Shown in pieces: positions 60,264-64,000 of a stretch of 64,000 nt of DNA (positions within the stretch are counted from its first letter, which is position 1; each line of letters begins with the position of its first letter). The notes beneath the pieces are model-generated. The model ran no database searches and had not been told where the DNA came from. It worked only from the letters and a program-made list of their open reading frames with translations. The stretch lies in the NCBI RefSeq assembly GCF_042932805.1, contig NZ_CP170633.1:3906001-3970000 (forward strand), given 5' to 3'. Position numbers and translations under genes: made by a program. The stretch comes from Ascidiaceihabitans sp029251465 (GTDB lineage: Bacteria; Pseudomonadota; Alphaproteobacteria; Rhodobacterales; Rhodobacteraceae).

Positions 60264-60962
60264 CTACCCGCGTGGTGGAATCTGGCGCCCTTTTACGACG
60301 GCCGGGCGCGCTAGGAACCGGTCCAGATAGGCGACGAGGTTCGTGTACTCATCCCATTTCAGCACCTCGCGCGCGCCGTAAAAATCAAGCGCGGCCAACC
60401 ACGGGCCAATCGCAATATCCGCGATTGAATAGTTGCCTGCGATCCATTCTTTGTCCGCAAGTTCCAGGTCCAGCATCGTCAGCAGGCGCGTTGCCTCGTC
60501 CAGATAACGCTGCTGCGGGCGTTTGTCCGCGAACTGGGACCCTGCGAATTTATAGAAGAACCCGAGCTGCCCAAACATCGGCCCCAAGCCGCCCATCTGG
60601 AACATTAACCATTGGATGACTTTGGCTTTTTCGGTTGCGGTTTCCCCCATCAGCTTGCCGGACTTCTCGGCGAGATACATCAGAATTGCACCGCTTTCGA
60701 ACAAGGCAATAGGCGTGCCGTCGGGGCCATAGGGATCAAGGATCGCGGGGATCTTGTTGTTGGGGTTCAGCGACAGAAACTCGGGGCTTTTGACATCTAC
60801 ATCCGACAACGTGACGGTGTGCGCCTCGTAGGGGATGCCCAGTTCTTCTAGTGCGATGGACACCTTGACGCCGTTCGGGGTGGGGTAGGAATACAGCTGC
60901 AAAACGGACGGGTCCTGTGCGGGCCACCGTTGCGTGATTTGGTAGGTGCTGAGGTCGGTCAC
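60264..60962 (-). CDS. Glutathione S-transferase (YfcG/Nu-type)
   Basis: In this 232-residue protein a thioredoxin-fold domain (about 15-100) carries SYPTPNGVKVSIALEELG and the glutathione-site motif NPNNKIPAILDPYG followed by FESGAILMYLAEKSGKLM. An all-helical C-terminal domain includes WIAGNYSIADIAIGPWLAAL. YfcG-type enzymes reduce disulfides using glutathione. It is transcribed convergently towards ytoQ. Confidence 0.9.
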   Translation of the reverse strand: MTDLSTYQITQRWPAQDPSVLQLYSYPTPNGVKVSIALEELGIPYEAHTVTLSDVDVKSPEFLSLNPNNKIPAILDPYGPDGTPIALFESGAILMYLAEKSGKLMGETATEKAKVIQWLMFQMGGLGPMFGQLGFFYKFAGSQFADKRPQQRYLDEATRLLTMLDLELADKEWIAGNYSIADIAIGPWLAALDFYGAREVLKWDEYTNLVAYLDRFLARPAVVKGRQIPPRG

Positions 60963-61109
60963 TATGTCTCTCCTAACGATTATTGAGACAAAATAAGGCT
61001 TTTTCCCCGCAAAAACAGGCTAGAAACAGTGCAAACATGTGTTAACGAGTGTGCACAGACGAACGCTGATTAAAAAAGCGACGGTCACAGACAACACTGA
61101 GGGACAACA

Positions 61110-61481
61110 ATGATTAAAGAATTCAAAGACTTCATCTCGAAGGGCAATGTCATGGACATGGCCGTAGGTATCATCATCGGCGCGGCATTCACTGCCATCG
61201 TCGGATCGCTGGTTGCCGATTTGATCAACCCGATCATCGGCATCTTTATGGGCGGCGTTGATTTTGCAGGTCTTTCCGCGACAGTTGGCGAAGCCGAGCT
61301 GACCTACGGTAACTTCATCATGGCAATCATCAACTTCTTGGTCATCGCGTTTGTGGTGTTCATGTTGGTGCGTTCGCTGAACAAAATGAAGAAAGCCGAA
61401 GAGCCTGCAGCACCTGCGGCACCAGCCGGTCCAACACAAGAAGAACTGTTGGCCGACATCTTGGCTGCTTTGAATAAATAA
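61110..61481 (+). CDS. mscL: Large-conductance mechanosensitive channel
   Basis: The 123-residue protein MIKEFKDFISKGNVMDMAVG is followed by IIIGAAFTAIVGSLVADLIN, the MscL pore helix, then a short periplasmic loop and the second helix TYGNFIMAIINFLVIAFVVF. A cytoplasmic helix ends the protein after an Ala/Pro-rich linker. It opens as a pentamer to release solutes on hypo-osmotic shock. A strong terminator follows 34 bp downstream. Confidence 0.95.
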   Translation: MIKEFKDFISKGNVMDMAVGIIIGAAFTAIVGSLVADLINPIIGIFMGGVDFAGLSATVGEAELTYGNFIMAIINFLVIAFVVFMLVRSLNKMKKAEEPAAPAAPAGPTQEELLADILAALNK

Positions 61482-61515
61482 ACGTCATAAAAACGACCGG
61501 CTAACGGTCTAACTC

Positions 61516-61548
61516 GGGTCCGCGACAGTGATGTTGCGGGCCCTTTTT
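61516..61548 (+). terminator. Intrinsic terminator after mscL
   Basis: GGGTCCGCGACA pairs with TGTTGCGGGCCC (12 pairs including two T-G/G-T) around a GTGA tetraloop, followed by TTTTT. It ends the mscL unit; the convergent Hint-domain gene ends 15 bp beyond. Confidence 0.9.
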
Positions 61549-61562
61549 CGTGTTTGGTTTGA

Positions 61563-62609
61563 TCAGGTGCCGATGATCGGGCGGTTGTTTTTGGCGTGTC
61601 GCTGGATCAGTTTCTTTTGCTGCTTGGTTGGCGGGATCAGGCTGGCGGGGGTGTGTTGTTCCAGCAGGTTCGGAAACAACGCGTTCAACTCCTCCAGCTG
61701 ATCCGTATCCAGAATGTGCTGCGTTTGTGGGCCGATCAAAAAGCTCTCGCTTGGCACGCCTTCGGACATCAGAACTTCGTGGTTTTCCGTGATGACATGG
61801 AAATATTCGATCTGGGTGACGTCGGTCATTTGATAAATGCCGGGCAGGTTGGTCAGGCGCTTGGCAGCGATCAATGCGGCAGACGCGCCAAACATGCGCT
61901 GCACGATGGGGGATGTGACCAAGACGCGGTGCTGTGGGGACAAGCATAGATCGCGCATCGGCAGGCCAACACCAAGGCATCCAGCGCTGAGGCAAATAGG
62001 GTGGAGCTTGGGCGCGTGGGCTAATCTGCGTGGTCCAACTTTGGTGGATAGGATCAGTTGCACTGGCACTGGCTGGCCGGATTGGTTGATCAGCACGTCT
62101 CCGGATTGTAATTCCTCGACCCGTTTCATCCCGTCCGATGTGGCCAATCGTGTGCCGCGTGCAAAGCAGGGGATGGACCCGTCGTTCGGGGTCGTTTGCG
62201 TTGCATAGCTGGTGCCGCCATCGCTGGTTTCGAGGGATTCCCCCGCACCCGCCTGACCGATTTGCGTGCTGGTGGTGCCACTCGCTGCCCCACCTGTTGC
62301 GTTAACTGGCGGGCCATCGTCGAACGAGATGAACTGATGCACAGTGCCTGCCGTATCCACAGATACGCCGCCGCTTTTGTTTAGCCCGTTGAAGGTCGCG
62401 GAACTGGCGGCGTCGACGACATAGACGTCTTTGCCTGCGATGGTCGCAACCTTGGTCCCCAATACATTCACAGAGCGCACAGAGCCATTCGGGTTGTAAA
62501 CTGTGACAGTGATGTTGGACACATCTGTGCCGCCGTCCACCGCGATCTCGATGAAATCGAGCGACGCCCCACCGAGATATTTTACTTCTGAAACATATGG
62601 ATCAGCCAT
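61563..62609 (-). CDS. Hint-domain protein (Hint_2 type) with lamin-tail-like N-terminus
   Basis: In this 348-residue protein residues about 1-110 form a beta-rich domain (SEVKYLGGASLDFIEIAVDG), resembling lamin-tail-type modules. A Gly/Thr/Ser linker follows. From about residue 147 a Hint domain starts SIPCFARGTRLATSDGMKRV and includes CLSPQHRVLVTSP and YFHVITENHEVLMSEGVPSE. Such domains can self-cleave, but this family in Rhodobacteraceae usually sits alone, without an attached extein or toxin. Secretion, perhaps by a type I system, is possible. Function unknown. Confidence 0.82.
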   Translation of the reverse strand: MADPYVSEVKYLGGASLDFIEIAVDGGTDVSNITVTVYNPNGSVRSVNVLGTKVATIAGKDVYVVDAASSATFNGLNKSGGVSVDTAGTVHQFISFDDGPPVNATGGAASGTTSTQIGQAGAGESLETSDGGTSYATQTTPNDGSIPCFARGTRLATSDGMKRVEELQSGDVLINQSGQPVPVQLILSTKVGPRRLAHAPKLHPICLSAGCLGVGLPMRDLCLSPQHRVLVTSPIVQRMFGASAALIAAKRLTNLPGIYQMTDVTQIEYFHVITENHEVLMSEGVPSESFLIGPQTQHILDTDQLEELNALFPNLLEQHTPASLIPPTKQQKKLIQRHAKNNRPIIGT

Positions 62610-62758
62610 GATCTTATGAACAAGCGCTGCGCGGCGCTTTGCCTCTCTAAACAGTTACACAAAAGTTAACTTGGGGGCGGATGGGGTTTGTTTAACGGGG
62701 AATAAAGGCGGAAATTCGTCTAAAAGTTGAACTGCCTTGACGATAAGGCTGCTTCAGC

Positions 62759-62788
62759 AAAAAACCGCCACCCCGCTAAGGGTGACGG
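62759..62788 (-). terminator. Intrinsic terminator after ald
   Basis: On the minus strand CCGTCACCC and GGGTGGCGG pair (one mismatch) around TTAGCG, followed by TTTTTT. It starts 28 bp past the ald stop. Confidence 0.85.
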
Positions 62789-62815
62789 CTGCTTTTCTAG
62801 GTCGCTTTTGGCGGC

Positions 62816-63934
62816 TTAGGTCTTGAGCGCCAAGGCTGGAGACAGAACGTCCATTCCCAAGGCTTTGCCGACCGCATAGTAGGTCAACTGGCCCGCGTGT
62901 ACGTTCAGGCCTGCAAGCAAATGCGCGTCATCTTCGCAGGCTTGACGCCAGCCTTTGTCGGCCAGTGCCAGCATGAACGGCAAAGTCGCGTTGCCCAAGG
63001 CGATGGTTGACGTGCGCGCAACTGCACCCGGCATGTTGGCGACGCAGTAGTGCATGATGCCGTCAACTTCGTAGATCGGGTCTTGGTGTGTGGTGGCGCG
63101 GGATGTCTCGAAACACCCACCTTGGTCAATCGCGACGTCAACCAGAACGGCGCCTGGTTTCAATTCGCTCAGCTGTGCGCGGCTGATCAGTTTGGGCGCT
63201 GCTGCACCCGGGATCAGAACCGCGCCGATGATCATGTCGGCCTCGCGCGCCAGTTCCATCGTGTTGCCTGCGTTGGCGTAGGACGTTTTGAACTGCCCGC
63301 CAAACACGTCATCCAAGTAGCGCATGCGTGCCAATGAACGGTCCAGAACGGTGACGTCTGCGCCCATGCCAGCGGCGATGCGTGCGGCATGTGTGCCGAC
63401 AACGCCGCCGCCGATGACGACCACGCGTGCGGGTCCAACACCCGGAACGCCGCCCATCAGAACGCCGCGTCCGCCGTTGGCTTTTTGCAAGGTCCATGCG
63501 CCGACTTGTGGGGCCAAACGACCCGCTACTTCGGACATTGGGGCCAGCAGTGGCAGGCCACCCTGCGCGTCTGTGACGGTTTCATAGGCGATGGCTGTGC
63601 AGCCGGACGCGAGCAAATCTTTGGTCTGTTCAGGGTCCGGCGCAAGGTGCAGGTAGGTGAACAGCACCTGGTCTTTGCGCAGCATGGCGCGTTCCACCGG
63701 CTGTGGTTCCTTGACCTTAACGATCATGTCGGCAGCGGCGAAAATTTCGGCGGCTGTTGCGGCGATGGCTGCACCGGCGTCAACGTAATCTGCGTCCGTG
63801 AAACCGGCCCCTGCACCGGCACCCGCCTGCATGGTCACGGTGTGGCCGTGTGCGACCGCTTCGCGGGCTGCGTTTGGCGTGATGCCGACGCGGAATTCTT
63901 GTGGTTTGATCTCGGTTGGGCATCCAATGTGCAT
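62816..63934 (-). CDS. ald: Alanine dehydrogenase
   Basis: This 372-residue protein opens MHIGCPTEIKPQEFRVGITP, with Arg15 and Lys75-type substrate residues in the RVGITP and VKVKEP segments. The NAD-binding motif is VVIGGGVVGTHAARIAAGMG, and LARMRYLDDVF and HYCVANMPGAVARTSTIALG follow. It interconverts L-alanine and pyruvate plus ammonium with NAD. It could recycle the alanine formed by Tpa during taurine use. The 66 bp upstream to the window edge show no clear operator; an Lrp-type regulator gene may lie beyond. Confidence 0.95.
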   Translation of the reverse strand: MHIGCPTEIKPQEFRVGITPNAAREAVAHGHTVTMQAGAGAGAGFTDADYVDAGAAIAATAAEIFAAADMIVKVKEPQPVERAMLRKDQVLFTYLHLAPDPEQTKDLLASGCTAIAYETVTDAQGGLPLLAPMSEVAGRLAPQVGAWTLQKANGGRGVLMGGVPGVGPARVVVIGGGVVGTHAARIAAGMGADVTVLDRSLARMRYLDDVFGGQFKTSYANAGNTMELAREADMIIGAVLIPGAAAPKLISRAQLSELKPGAVLVDVAIDQGGCFETSRATTHQDPIYEVDGIMHYCVANMPGAVARTSTIALGNATLPFMLALADKGWRQACEDDAHLLAGLNVHAGQLTYYAVGKALGMDVLSPALALKT

Positions 63935-64000
63935 GACCGTATTCCCTGATTATTGCTGTTTGCAACGGCAGTATCTGCGGCAATTGACGCAATGTGCGAC

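Noticed and set aside
1..64000. CRISPR array or rRNA operon
   Set aside because: No regularly spaced repeats and no rRNA-like sequence were found.

Overview
The window is a chromosomal segment of a marine Rhodobacteraceae (Roseobacter-group) alphaproteobacterium. The evidence is the complete taurine pathway (TauR, Tpa, Xsc, Pta, TauABC), an L-malyl-CoA lyase very close to the Rhodobacter protein, TIGR02300, DUF1244 and Hint-domain proteins typical of the group, and the order pyk-rpmI-rplT-pheS-pheT. No species is assigned.

Layout. 1-18.4 kb is mostly housekeeping: a partial LysR regulator, an ECF sigma/anti-sigma pair, a ZntB-like transporter, FadH, RppH, an adenosine-kinase-type sugar kinase overlapping nth, an Ada-like repair protein, an OmpA-type lipoprotein, a split MnmC pair (mnmD and an FAD oxidoreductase, divergent), a lytic transglycosylase and dapA. 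18.4-35.5 kb is a sulfonate module. On the minus strand it reads tauR, xsc, pta, tauE, soeA, soeB, soeC, then tpa beyond a small inserted islet; tauABC lies on the plus strand. TauABC imports taurine, Tpa transaminates it to sulfoacetaldehyde, Xsc converts that to acetyl phosphate plus sulfite, and Pta makes acetyl-CoA. SoeABC oxidises sulfite to sulfate at the membrane and TauE is a candidate exporter. Ald, at 62.8 kb, could recycle the alanine made by Tpa to pyruvate. Two direct-repeat operators with the same 13-nt spacing lie upstream of xsc and tpa and are the best candidate TauR sites.

28.05-30.4 kb is an islet holding a predicted SAM methyltransferase and a cysteine-containing secreted protein of unknown function; its right half is visibly richer in A+T. 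35.5-46 kb mixes secreted or membrane proteins (a TIM-barrel glycosidase-like protein with a hydrophobic C-terminus, a DUF2189 protein), tRNA-Ala(GGC) with a 26-bp duplicate of its 3' end, small regulators, accA, a LysE/Lrp pair and mcl1. 46-49.3 kb is a D-glutamate-type operon (dgcN, dgcA, class IV aminotransferase). 49.3-64 kb carries an RTX-repeat protein, pyk, rpmI-rplT, aqpZ, pheS and pheT separated by two unrelated genes, ytoQ, a GST, mscL, a Hint-domain protein and ald.

There is no CRISPR array, rRNA, intact transposase or phage. The most interesting points are the paired TauR operators, the islet splitting the taurine cluster, the enlarged TauC, the intrinsic terminator between tauA and tauB, and the tRNA-Ala duplication that looks like an integration scar.
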